Assembly (NCBI GenBank): GCA_014529385.2
Contig: CM043960.1
Span: 79,340,832 to 79,404,831 of the forward strand
DNA length: 64,000 nt
From: Adiantum capillus-veneris
Lineage: Eukaryota; Streptophyta; Polypodiopsida; Polypodiales; Pteridaceae
Direction: 5' to 3'
Positions 23,217 through 33,128 of this stretch are shown in pieces (positions within the stretch are counted from its first letter, which is position 1; each line of letters opens with the position of its first letter). The notes below the pieces were generated by a model that had not been told where the DNA came from, did no database searches, and saw only the letters and a program-made list of their open reading frames with translations. Made by a program: the position numbers and the translations under genes.

Positions 23217-23633
23217 CTACACAAACCTGGCTGCAATTGCCTCTCCTATGCTATCTGCAACCACTTCATCATCAGGACTACCCATCGCATATGGATGTCC
23301 CAACACTGAAACTAGGAAACCTATGTCCTTGTCACCCATAGGCGAAACTATGCATCTTGGAACCAACTGATCAGCCTCTAACATGAGTATATCATAGAAC
23401 TCCATGTCTGTTAGCTCTGTCCGTGTCTCTAGGGAGAAGACCTGCTCTACCTCTACCTGCACAAACTCAGACAACACCTGTTGTGTTTCACTAGAGCACT
23501 GTCGCTCTATCTCTGTCTCTATAGAGACTATTAACATGTCATGCACAGCTAAATGCTTTGTCTCATGAGAATGGTGGAACTCACTTGCAAAAGAGACACG
23601 TCTCGTCTCTCCCTCAAAGCATGCCATCAACAA
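23217..23633 (-). pseudogene. Family A copy 2 acidic internal region
   Basis: A 138-codon open frame, longer than in copy 1, begins LMACFEGETRRVSFASEFHH and ends MGSPDDEVVADSIGEA. It is Glu/Thr/Ser-rich and alignable with copy 1 at 3010-3425. No domain is recognised. It is the best-preserved version of this region in the window but lacks upstream and downstream frames. Confidence 0.5.
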
Positions 23634-23879
23634 AACCGAGACTATGATGTCTCAAACCTTAGACACATGCATAGGATATACCATGCCACTACGGGCTCCT
23701 CTGGGAATCACTAGTGAATCGTAATGCATCTAGAAAGACTGCTCTCTAAGAAATATCTGATAATAAAAATATGTTAACTATCTCACTAAGATCAAGCTAT
23801 GTCTCAATTGAGAAATGTAGCGCACATGTCATAGCGTATATGATGCACCATTGGGCAAAGACAAGCAAACATCTCCTGC

Positions 23880-24175
23880 ACCCTCTATGTCGAACTTCGA
23901 ACAATTGGCCAAGTGTAGACAACCAAAACTCCCACTAGAGAAGGTGCTAAACCAGTCACGATGCGGTGTGACATGGAAACTTCATCCTCATCTAGCAACC
24001 AACGTGGAGAAGTATCACTGCTCAAAGACATGTAATGAAAAGGAACGCTAAAGGCAAATGTGACATCATCATCCCTAGCATATGAATCCACCACTCTAGC
24101 ATGTGTCAATACCTCATCTGCACCTCGCAGAGATCTCCGTCGTTGTCTCAGAGTTGGGTCTTTGAGCGAACTCAA
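23880..24175 (-). pseudogene. Retropepsin-like segment, family A copy 2
   Basis: The minus-strand frame gives SSDTSPRWLLDEDEV, homologous to copy 1 (SPRWLLDEDAV). A frameshift soon after destroys the WFSTFSSGTFG part, which can still be followed in another frame. The catalytic D-S/T-G is D-E-D here too. Confidence 0.6.
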
Positions 24176-24390
24176 TGAAGCGAGCTTTGGAGCGAGCTTT
24201 TTTTTTTTGGAGGGCCACCCTCCCTACCTCCTCTTCCTCCTCTTGCCGCCCATGTGCTTTCTCTTCCTCCTCAGCTCCTCCTCCATCATCCTCCCTCTCC
24301 TCCACCTCCTCTCTCTCCATCTACTCCTCTAGCCGCCCTCCCTCCCCCTCCACCAATCGCCCTTCCATCCTCAAGATTTAACTCTTCTTC

Positions 24391-24393
<3 letters not shown>

Positions 24394-24448
<55 letters not shown>

Positions 24449-24525
24449 CCCCCCCCCCTGCTTGCCCTCTCCTCCCCCCCCTCTCTCTCCCCCCATCGCC
24501 CTCCCACTTTCCTCTCTCCGGTTCT

Positions 24526-24608
<83 letters not shown>

Positions 24609-24631
24609 CCCCCCCCTTGCTTGCCCTCTCC

Positions 24632-24694
<63 letters not shown>

Positions 24695-24750
24695 CCCCCC
24701 CTTGCTTGCCCTCTCTCTCTCTCTCTCTCTCCCTCCCCAACCCTCCTCAC
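24394..24750. repeat. (CT)n / poly-C composite microsatellite
   Basis: Alternating CT tracts and C-runs (24446-24458, 24606-24616, 24691-24700), with a repeated CTTGCTTGCCCTCTC phrase, suggest a tandem array of about 85-155 bp units. The long frames on both strands (for example 24254-25378) are low-complexity artefacts. Confidence 0.9.
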
Positions 24751-24929
24751 CAATAGATATTTAAGGTCTCTTGAGATAGTTTCCTACGATGTTAAAATTC
24801 TCCTCTTCTTCTTCTTCTCTCTTGCTTGCTCTATCTCTCTTTCACTCACTCATTCACTCTCTCCCTCTGTCTCTCTCTCCCTTCCTATCTCTCTCACTCT
24901 GGGACAAAGGGAAGAAAATGCTGGAGTAG

Positions 24930-24934
24930 CAGGG

Positions 24935-24974
<40 letters not shown>

Positions 24975-25270
24975 AGAGAGATGATGGAGGGAGAGGGTTG
25001 TCGTTTGGCGGGAGGGAGAGGGAGAGAGGGAGAGAGAGAGAGAGAGAGAGTGAGAGGAGAGAGAGAGAGAGAGAGAGGGGGGGGAGGTGGGGGGGGGGGA
25101 GGGGATGGGTGGATTGGGAGGAAGAGAATGGGGAAGAAGGGGAAAGAGAAGGGCTGGTGGAGAGAGAGAGAGATGAAGAGAGAGAGAGAGAGAGAGGGGA
25201 GAGAGAGGGGAGGGGGTGGGTAGAGATAGATAGGGGGCTTAGAGAGAGAAGTAGCGAAAAGAGAGAGAGA

Positions 25271-25302
<32 letters not shown>
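24930..25302. repeat. (GA)n with G-runs, ending in G30
   Basis: GA dinucleotide tracts are mixed with G-runs. The last is 25273-25302 (30 G). The long S/L/P frames on the minus strand come from this repeat. Confidence 0.9.
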
Positions 25303-25303
<1 letters not shown>

Positions 25304-25553
25304 GCAACGCAAGAAAAATACATTTTTCCTAACCAAAGAAAAATAAGGGGGGAAACTTCAAATTCTCTCGATTTATAGGTCAAAAGTTGAAGGTTTTGTC
25401 GGTATTTACACTAAAACTTGTGAATTTTTTTTATTTTCTTCAAGGACAGCTTAAAATATAGCCAAGATTTACAATTTTAACGGTTGAAAACACTTTACCT
25501 CGGGTTTTTTTCTAACTCTAATAGGGGATTGATTGAGAGAGAGAGAGAGAGGA

Positions 25554-25555
<2 letters not shown>

Positions 25556-25597
<42 letters not shown>

Positions 25598-25675
25598 TTG
25601 TGAGCGGGGGAGACGAGTGAAAAGGAGTTTATGTTTATGTCCTCCCCCCCCCCCCCCCCCCCCAAAAAAAAAAAA
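25556..25675. repeat. G41 homopolymer, then C20 and A12
   Basis: There are 41 consecutive G (25556-25596), followed after about 47 bases by C20 (25644-25663) and A12 (25664-25675). The G and C runs could pair in a hairpin or form G-quadruplexes. Length is likely to be unreliable in any assembly. Confidence 0.9.
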
Positions 25676-25916
25676 GAGCTCTCTCAAGCAAAGCTATTAA
25701 AGAGCTTAAGCCCAAAAAAAAACAGAGCTCCCAAGCAATGCACTAGTGATATCCTAGTGCTTTGCTGGGAGAGAGCTCTTTTTTTTTGTTGCTTAAACTC
25801 TTTTTCACTCTTTTTTTCCTCTTTATATGAAAAAAAAAAGACAACGCTCTCCCTCTCACAATATCCCCCCCCTCTCTCTTCTCTCTCCCTCTTTTCTTTC
25901 CGTCGGCACCTCCCTT

Positions 25917-25917
25917 C

Positions 25918-25953
<36 letters not shown>

Positions 25954-25973
25954 CCCCCCCCCCCTCCCCCCCC
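25917..25973. repeat. (CT)n followed by C15 and C8
   Basis: The CT tract (25919-25949) passes directly into C15 (25950-25964), then T and C8. Confidence 0.9.
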
Positions 25974-26489
25974 AGAGAGCACCCTCCTCTCCATCGTTGG
26001 CCTCCCCCAAGTATGAAGCGCCGCCTTGTGGGGTCGCGTTAGATCTTAGTTTTGCCCGTTGCAAGCCCACATGCATTCACTCTATGCTCACCTTGCTCTG
26101 CCTCGTAGTACATTCTTGTAACTCTACCTCGCAGCACCTTGCTACTCTACCTTGCTCAGCCTCACAATTTAGCATCATAGTTCAATCCTGCTCCTTAGCC
26201 CTGCTCAACCTTGTTGTGCCTCCTTTTTTCCTTCGCACTCGACCCCAGCCCACGTGGCCACCACATACAATATCTTTTAGGTTTACACTAGTATATACAC
26301 TCACACACTTTAGCTGGTGCTCCTCTGCTCTGCAAGACAACCAAAGAGGAGACTACAACCCCAAAAACCCTGTGAGGACACGGTCAAGCTTTGCGGTTTT
26401 TGTGGCAGCTCGAAGGCCCTTTAAAAAAAAAAAATCGCTCCGTTGAGATCGCTCCATAATCGTCCGTGTTGCCTCATACGCCTTAAACA

Positions 26490-26528
26490 ACAACGACTAA
26501 TGTGCCATGTGTGACCACAATGCCAACA
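26490..26528 (-). pseudogene. CCHC zinc knuckle, family A copy 2
   Basis: The minus strand reads CWHCGHTWHISRC, which fits C-X2-C-X4-H-X3-C (near the gag knuckle C-X2-C-X4-H-X4-C) and keeps all four ligands. It is the best-preserved of the three copies. Copies 1 and 3 have stops inside. Confidence 0.65.
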
Positions 26529-26599
26529 TTGCACGTCGACAAGAACAAGAGCGCCATCACTCACTGTCACACATGTCTGTTGCCATAAGTGAATGCCAA

Positions 26600-27434
26600 A
26601 ATGGCAACAAAAGTGGGAGGTAACTTGACCACTACACAATCATGAAAACCATGACCAATACCATCAAAACCGATGCTCACATATGCATAAAACAGCTCCA
26701 CAATTTGCTATTTGCAAGCATAAACTAGAACAAACTACTCAACCGAGCGTAAAGCGCATAACCATATACGCAAGTAGAGAGCAAACTAGCTCAAAACGCA
26801 TCCCACAAGAGAAACTGCTTGCAAAACTTTGCAAAAACCTGTGAAATGTGTGACTATCTATTTGTAGCTACACAAGAATACGCAAACCTCACTCCTATGA
26901 GAGTGGGTACAAGAACACCAAACTATGTCCAAGCTGACAAAACCTGTCAAAGTGAGAGTAAACACTCGATCACTGTCAAAGTGGGAATATATCGACCACT
27001 GTACAAGATAGCATAACACTGCAAACTTTTATGGCAAGAAGATGGGGAAAATGAACAAAATTTCCTTTGCAAAATTAGTCAAAACTCAACGCAAACCACA
27101 AGCCAAAAAACTGTAAATAATTGCCAAAGTGGGAATCAACTCAACCACTAAACTATCAGAGAATAAACTGCAAATATGCATAAACCATGGGAAGAATCTG
27201 GGAAAAATCCGACATAGTTTCCCCTGAAAACTGAGCAAGAACTAAAAAATCTCACCAAATACACATGGAAATAGACACTCAGTGTCTTAGTAGCAAAATA
27301 CGCAAATGGCATACATAGCACTACCAAAAACCTGGCAAAACAACTCACTCCTGACCGAGTGGCTCTATGAACGTATACTTGTTCAACCTGCGAGCTATAC
27401 CAAGCTCAAGCTGTATCCACATAATGTATACATA
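26600..27434 (-). pseudogene. Family A copy 2 gag body, decayed
   Basis: There is no usable frame. On the plus strand a phrase related to CAAAGTGGGAAT followed by CGACCACT or CAACCACT recurs near 26605, 26945, 26975 and 27122, so this part may have grown by local duplication. Copy 1 has only about 300 bp in the corresponding interval. Confidence 0.35.
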
Positions 27435-27956
27435 TCATGAAATTGCACAAGACCGTGCCAAAAGCTCTCTGGAAACCATAGTGCAACCTGTGAGAAAAAC
27501 TGATGTGAAACTGGCACACACTACCTCATCGATCGGTAAACTCGTCGATCGAAAACACCGTCCAAGAGCCAAGTGAGCTCGAGGGAAAAACCTGCTCTGG
27601 AATGGTTGGGCCATCGTGGGGCCGATGGAGCCGTATATGTCAATATGTGTCGTCAAAGCCGAAAACTGGGGAAAATCATCGCAATTGAAACGCCGTGGAG
27701 AATATGTTGGAGCCGGACCACTCTGTATCGAGCTAGAGGAGAGTCGATGCCACTCTCGCTCTATCGTCTCTTGCTGTGTGGAGGTCGAGAAATTGTCGTC
27801 GATGCTATCTTCCACCGTCGAGCGGAGGTGCCGATGATGTGGCCAACTGAGCTTGAAGCCAATAAAACACTTGATGTCACCTTCCGCCGTCAAGCAGAAG
27901 CACACTAGCCAAGTAGCCGCCAATTCGGTGTCCAAACGGATGCACCGAGCCTTCAA
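27435..27956 (-). pseudogene. Family A copy 2 gag N-terminal region
   Basis: The 173-codon minus frame is homologous to copy 1 at about 1740-2010. It is S/T/R-rich and has no hit I can name. The position between LTR side and zinc knuckle implies gag. It may be partly chance-open, because copy 1 has stops in the matching frame. Confidence 0.4.
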
Positions 27957-28140
27957 TGCTCGAAGCGCTAATGCTTGAAGCCATAGAGGAGGAATGCCAA
28001 GAGAATCATCCGGGAGAAGCTCTGTAAGCCGGGCCCATCGGTACCAAACTGATGCGGATCAATGCAAATCCCTAAAGTCGGTGTCAAAAACGGCTCAAAT
28101 TACCGATGTCGAGGTCGCGTCCCAGGTTGTCTCAATTGTC

Positions 28141-28605
28141 TATTGTTTCAATTCTTGTTCATTGTTGAGTTCTTTGTTTAGTTCCATTTCAATGTTTTTG
28201 CATTGTCTATCGGTTTGAGCTAGCTTGTGAGTCTGCATGCATACTGCATCCAGAGAACCCCACCACTAGAGAGCACTATGTGCACCATTTCCATCTATAA
28301 GTGGATCAAGCTACGACACTGCATGTGGTAGTTGATCTATCATGCCCAATGCTTGATAGTCAATTCTTGTCCAAATTGGGCCCGCGTTCATATGGGTCTT
28401 GTTGTGGTCATTGCCCTTCAAATTACCTTGAACCAAATTCTCTAGGATGTACTTTTTGCGATCACATTTGATTATTCTTTTCTCGGCTAGCCCCACCCAT
28501 CACCACTACTATGTGTAGGTTGGACTCTGTGTAACATGGTGGTTTTTGAACCTTTAAGTGTTGCAAGATTAATCCCAAGGATAGCTCCATCTCTGTGTAG
28601 ATAAG
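28141..28605. other. No gene recognised; insertion flank of the copia element
   Basis: Sequence with no motif seen. The last five bases (ATAAG, 28601-28605) form the left half of the copia target-site duplication. Confidence 0.5.
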
Positions 28606-28794
28606 TGAAGGAGTGCAAGCGGAAGTGCGACGCGAGAGAGAGTGCGAGAAGAAGAGCACGACGATATGGTGAACTCGCTCTACTGTAATGTGTAGAGCAT
28701 AGTGAGTTCTTATTAGGTTTTTACAAAAGAATATGTGTACATACCTGGCGGCCCCCCACTTACCTGGGCGACCACATTGGCTTATACCCCAACA
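28606..28794 (-). repeat. 3' LTR of the copia element (189 bp)
   Basis: On the minus strand it begins TGTTGGGGTATAAGCC and ends TCCTTCA. It is nearly identical to the right LTR apart from a few substitutions and short indels. The LTRs are short for copia. Confidence 0.92.
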
Positions 28795-28809
28795 ACCTCC
28801 CACTTAAAG
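28795..28809 (-). other. Polypurine tract of the copia element
   Basis: The minus strand CTTTAAGTGGGAGGT abuts the 3' LTR start. This is the usual plus-strand priming site. Confidence 0.85.
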
Positions 28810-28883
28810 TCCAATGTGGTACTTTAAGTGTGAGAGAAGTACTATACAAGCTAATATACAAGAGATGTAGAGGAAGTGATGTA

Positions 28884-29675
28884 CTACACTAACACATAGC
28901 TGCTTGCGAAAAATGCGCAAAAGCTCTCATGAGGGACGTCATTTGTAAGTAGATTAGGATAAGTAGGATTTTCTGTGTGTGAACTTGACAACTGAAGTTT
29001 GCTTATCCTTGAGCATTTCCTGATGAAATGATACTTCACATCCACATGCTTTGTCTTTGTGTGATAAACTGGATTGCGAGCCAATTTTTTTAGCACTTTG
29101 AACTATCACAATATAACACAGGCATCTCTTCTTTGATTCCCAAATCTGTTACAAGTCGATTAAGCAAATTGATTCTTTGCATGCCTCTGATGCTGCAACA
29201 TATTCAGCCTTTGTAAGTAGATGAGTACACAATCTTGTAATCTGGAACGCCATGAATACACTCCACCAGCCATGTTAAAGACTTACCCTGACATAGACCT
29301 TCGGTTGTCTAAGTCACCTACATAATCTTGAGTCTGTTAAAACCCTTTACACTTAGCTCCTGATCACAAGCATATACACAGCATCTCTTCTTTGATTCCC
29401 AAATCTGTTACTAGTCGATTAAGCCAAATTGATTCTTTGCATGCCTCTGATGCTGCAACATATTCAGCCTCTGTAGTAGACTGAGTAACACAATCTTGTA
29501 ATCTAGAACGCCATGATACTGCTCCACCAGCCAATGTAAAGACATACCCTGACGTAGACCTTCGGTTGTCTAAGTCACCTATAATCTGAGTCTGTAAAAC
29601 CCTTTACACTTAGCTCCTGACTCCCATAGCATATACGCATACTCTTTGTAGCTTTCAGGTATCTCAATATTCCTT
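28884..29675 (-). pseudogene. Copia RNase H domain, duplicated and broken
   Basis: The C-terminal end (28884-29096) reads ARNPVYHTKTKHVDVKYHFI and LLTNDVPHESF, the end of copia RNase H. Upstream, broken minus frames give DNRRSTSGYVFTL-like text, AVSWRS-LQDCVTQS and AEYVAASEA with the conserved acidic residues. This block is present twice in tandem (29122-29380 and 29381-29636). The unit nearer the 3' end has more small indels, so no continuous frame remains. Confidence 0.85.
29122..29636. repeat. Tandem duplication inside RNase H (~258-bp units)
   Basis: Both units start GCATCTCTTCTTTGATTCCC and end near CATATAC(A/G)CA. Unit 1 (29122-29380) carries extra single-base insertions relative to unit 2 (29381-29636). 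Confidence 0.9.
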
Positions 29676-30790
29676 TCACTGCCTCCAATGTTTCTTGCCT
29701 GGGTTTGACATGTATCGACTTACTACTCCCACTGCAAATGCAATGTCTGGGCGAGTAGCAATCATTGCATACATCAAACTACCCACTGCAGACGCATATG
29801 GAATCTTATCCATTTCAGCCTGTTCTTCCTCAGACACAGGACAATCTTGTTTGCTAAGTTTCACATATGGTGGCAATGGAACACTCAATGCCTTTCCCTT
29901 CTCCATATTGAAACGTTGCAAAACCTTGTCAATATACTCTGTTTGAGATAACCAAATCAACTTCTTTGATCTGTCTCTCTCAATGCGCATACCAAGTATA
30001 TGACTTGCCTCACCCATGTCTTTCATGTCAAACGATTTTGCCATCTTTGACTTCAAAGCTGAAATTTCTTCCAAGTGCTTGCCAGCAATCAACATGTCAT
30101 CCACATACAAAATAAGGATCAGCCAACTGCCATCCTTAGCCTTCTTTGTATATAGACAGTGATCGAACTCACTACGTTTGTAGCCTTGAGAAAGCATAAA
30201 CTTGTGGAATTTATGGTACCATGCCCTCGGTGATTGTTTTAAGCCATAAAGACTCTTTAACAACTGGCATACCAAATCTTCCTTGCCTTTCTCAACAAAC
30301 CCTTCTGGCTGCTGCATGTAAATTTCCACATCTAAATCACCATGCAAGAACGTTGTCTTGACATCCATTTGGTGCAACACCAAATCTAATATGGCAACCA
30401 ATGCAAGAAAGCATCTCAATGTAGTCATCTTGACCACCGGAGAGAAGACTTCATCAAAGTCAATGCCTTGTTCTTGCTTAAAGCCCTTGGCAACAAGCCT
30501 TGCTTTGTACTTTGGCTGACTATCATGAGCGGTGATCTTATACCTGTAAACCCATTTACAAGGTAGAGCCTTTTTGCCCTGTGGTAATTTAACTAGCTTC
30601 CATGTCTGGTTTTTATGCAGAGCTGTCATCTCTGACTGCATGGCCAATTGCCAATTCCCGGAGTCCTTCATTTGCACTGCTTCCTTGTAACATGAAGGCT
30701 CATTGCAATCAGTCAACATGACATAGTTCATAGATGGAACAAACCTATCAGGAGGTCGCGTGACACGTCCAGATCTACGCACAATAGGTG
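29676..30790 (-). pseudogene. Copia reverse transcriptase
   Basis: The 368-codon open frame covers the whole RT domain: WKLVKLPQGKKALPCKWVY near the start, QMDVKTTFLHGDL (motif A, Asp present), PEGFVEKGKEDLVCQLLKSL, SPRAWYHKF, then the catalytic ILYVDDMLIAG (YVDD) and ARPDIAFAVGVVSRYM at the end. All polymerase residues are intact in this segment. The frame is separated from integrase by frameshifts near 30790 and 30970-31000 and ends prematurely at 29676 before RNase H. Pol is normally one polyprotein, so this is a fragment. Confidence 0.93.
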
Positions 30791-31777
30791 GCTCATCAGC
30801 TCAGCCACAACCTGTGGTTCCACTCTATCCTGTCCTTGCTCCTCTTGAGCCCTGACATTTTGTCTTGCACGTGCAGGTCCATCTTCTTGGAAGACAACTC
30901 TTCTAATCTCCTCAACCCTCTCTGGTTTAGAATGATATTTGGATTCATTAAAGTGAACATCATTGCTGCGGAAACCTTTCTGGATTCGGGATCCCAAAGT
31001 CTGTACCCCATCTCACCAGAATTACCATAGCCTAGAAAGATGCACTTTCTACTCTTTGGCTCAAGTTTGTTCCTAAATTCCTTTGGAACGTGAGTATATG
31101 CCTCACAGCCAAAGACTCTGAGATGCTTGTATGAGGGCATTTTGCCTGACCATACCATCTCTGGCACTGAATCCTTCTGCAAAACCTTGCTAGGAGATCT
31201 ATTTACAAGATGAACAGCTGTTGATACAGCTTCAGCCCAAAACCCATTTGGCAGTTGTGCATTAGACAACATACTTCTGACCTTCTCTTGTATGGTCCTA
31301 TTCATCCTCTCAGCAACACCATTTTGAGGAGGATTGTAAGGAGCAGTAAGTTCACGTTTTATACCTTTTGACTCACAAAAGTCCTGAAAGGCCTTTGAAA
31401 CATACTCTCCACCATTGTCAGTGCGTAAGCATTTAAGCTTCTTGCCACTCTGATTCTCCACAAGTGTCACAAACGTTTTGAAAACACTAAACGCTTCATC
31501 CTTGTGCTTGAGAAAGTAAACCCATACTTTCCTCGAGTAATCATCTATAAATGTCATAAAGTAAGAAGCTCCCCCTAGAGATAGGTTAGGCATAGGTCCA
31601 CACAAATCACTATGAACAAGTGCCAACTGTGTATCTCTTCTACTGCTTCTATGCTTATGTGGCTGTTGTGTTTGCTTACCATACAGACAATGTTCACAGA
31701 ATTCAAAATCATTAAATGAAAAGCCAGGCAAATAACCAGAACGAGACAAGATTTCCATTCCCTTCTTGGACATATGT
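30783..31777 (-). pseudogene. Copia integrase
   Basis: The frame 30796-31773 begins MSKKGMEILSRSGYLPG and includes the FCEHCLYGK zinc-binding pair. The His-containing part (HSR, then GHMS) is split by a 1-base deletion near 31779. The DDE catalytic residues are visible in HSDLCGPMP, LRTDNGGEY and NGVAERMNR. The C-terminal GKMPSYKHLRVFGC and RKCIFLGYGNSGEMGYRLWDP motifs are typical of copia. The frame shifts near 30970-31000, and the continuation (NESKYHSKPERVEEIRR) is in another frame. Confidence 0.92.
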
Positions 31778-31778
31778 C

Positions 31779-33128
31779 CTAACGGCTATGCCACAAAGAA
31801 ACGTTCGGCTGCTCGGTTACATTGATTACATTTTTAGAGACATTTGATACATAAATCATGTAAAGTCCTCCAGACTTTACTCCATGTGCTACTGTCATAG
31901 AACCCTTGGATATCTTCCACATGTTCTGTCCAAAAGTGGTGACGTAGCCAGCATCATCAAGTAAACCTGTGCTGATCAAGCTCTTTGTAATTGCGGGAAC
32001 ATGTCTCACATTCTTCAGCGTGAAAGAAGAGCCATTCTGAAACTTCAATTGAACATCTCCAACACCTAAGATCTCACATGTCTGCCCATTGCCTAGCCGA
32101 ACATGATCTTTAGTGGTCACATAAGAGGTAAACCACTCCTTGTTTGGAGACACATGAAGTGATGCCCCTGAGTCTATAATCCAGTCACTCAGTGCATTTC
32201 CATCAGATGCTGTAAGAAGAGCTGAGTCCATTGTATTCTTCAAGAAGTAGATGTCTCCTGACACTAGACTGTCATCCTCTGCAACAGTGTTTGTCACATT
32301 TATTTCTTGAATCTTCACTGAGGACTTGTTCTTCTCACCATGGTCTTCAGCTTTCTCTTTGCCTTTTTCTGCTTTCCATTCTCTGCAGTCTCTTTTCATG
32401 TGACCCTTCTTGCCACAATGGTAGCATTCTATGTCACTCTTGCCTTTAGCACTGCGGGACTTGCTACGAGACTGATCCCTCTTTCCACCTTTGTACTTTT
32501 CTTTGGTCCTTCCTCTAACAACTAAGGCTGTTCCTTTGCCTTTGTCCATTGTCTTTCTGTTGGTTTCTTCAGTAAGCAGACTGCCTTCTACACCTGCTAT
32601 GGTCAAACCATCTGGAGGTGCAGAATTACTGAAAGCTATGCGAAAAGTGTCCCAACTTTTCGGTAATGTGATCAACACGAACATAGCTCTAACAGGTTCA
32701 TCAAACTTGACACCTTGAGCTGACAACTGACTGTAGATGGTGTTGAATTCATTCAGATGATTGGACATAGGTGTCCCTTCTTTCATCTTCAAGTCAACAA
32801 GCTTCTTAAGCCAATATACCTGTGAAGATGCACTCTGCTTCTCATAAAGATCACTCACCTTTTTCCATGCTTGATAAGCCGACATCTCGTCTGCTACATT
32901 GAAGTAAACACTTTCTGCCAAAGTCATCATAATGGTAGAAAGTTCCAATTCATCCATTTCGCTCCATTCATCTTTGTCCATATCTTCTCGTTTTATCCCC
33001 TTGAGCTTTATAGGTTTTATCTGCTTCTTTTGTACCAACACGTGCCAAATCAGCTTCTTCCACAATGGGAAATTGGTTCCATCCAGCTTCTTGATATTGT
33101 AAAGAGTAGTGTCCTATGATCCAGCCAT
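31779..33128 (-). pseudogene. Copia gag and protease
   Basis: The start codon at 33128-33126 opens MAGS and meets an in-frame TAG (33116-33114). The rest reads LYNIKKLDGTNFPLW, the usual copia gag start. Gag helical text (SAYQAWKKVSDLYEKQ; KLVDLKMKEGTPM) is followed by the zinc knuckle CYHCGKKGHMKRDC and, after a Lys-rich linker, the protease WIIDSGASLHV with intact D-S-G. The frame ends in the gag-pre-integrase segment (NVSLWHSR), where a missing base near 31779 shifts the frame before integrase. Apart from the early nonsense codon this part is well preserved. Confidence 0.93.

Larger units (their letters stand above)
24165..26455. mobile_element. Insert with inverted ends, filled with microsatellites (possible non-autonomous DNA transposon)
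   Basis: The left end (24165-24205, plus) reads GAGCGAACTCAATGAAGCGA, then a second GGAGCGAGC, T11 and GGAGGGCC. The right end (26455-26415, minus) reads GAGCGATCTCAACGGAGCGA, then T12 and AAAGGGCC. These are imperfect terminal inverted repeats. The flanks (TGAGACAACGACGGAGATC on the left, minus; TATGAGGCAACACGGA on the right, minus) both align to a single site in copy 1 at about 2490-2510. This fits an insertion with duplicated target sequence. No transposase is present. The class is unassigned. Confidence 0.5.
22655..28140 (-). mobile_element. Family A copy 2: degenerate Ty1/copia-like element with nested insert
   Basis: On the minus strand, homology to copy 1 runs through the gag region (27960-27435), zinc knuckle (26528-26490), retropepsin-like segment (24175-23880), acidic region (23633-23217), polypurine tract and 3' LTR (22867-22655). 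The 5' LTR is missing: homology fades near 28140. A 2.3-kb insert with inverted ends splits the element between knuckle and protease. Confidence 0.8.

Noticed and set aside
24254..25378. 374-codon open frame, and long opposite-strand frames 24286-24753 and 24850-25383
   Set aside because: They are S/L/P or R/E translations of CT, GA and homopolymer tracts, open on both strands at once; no codon or motif support.
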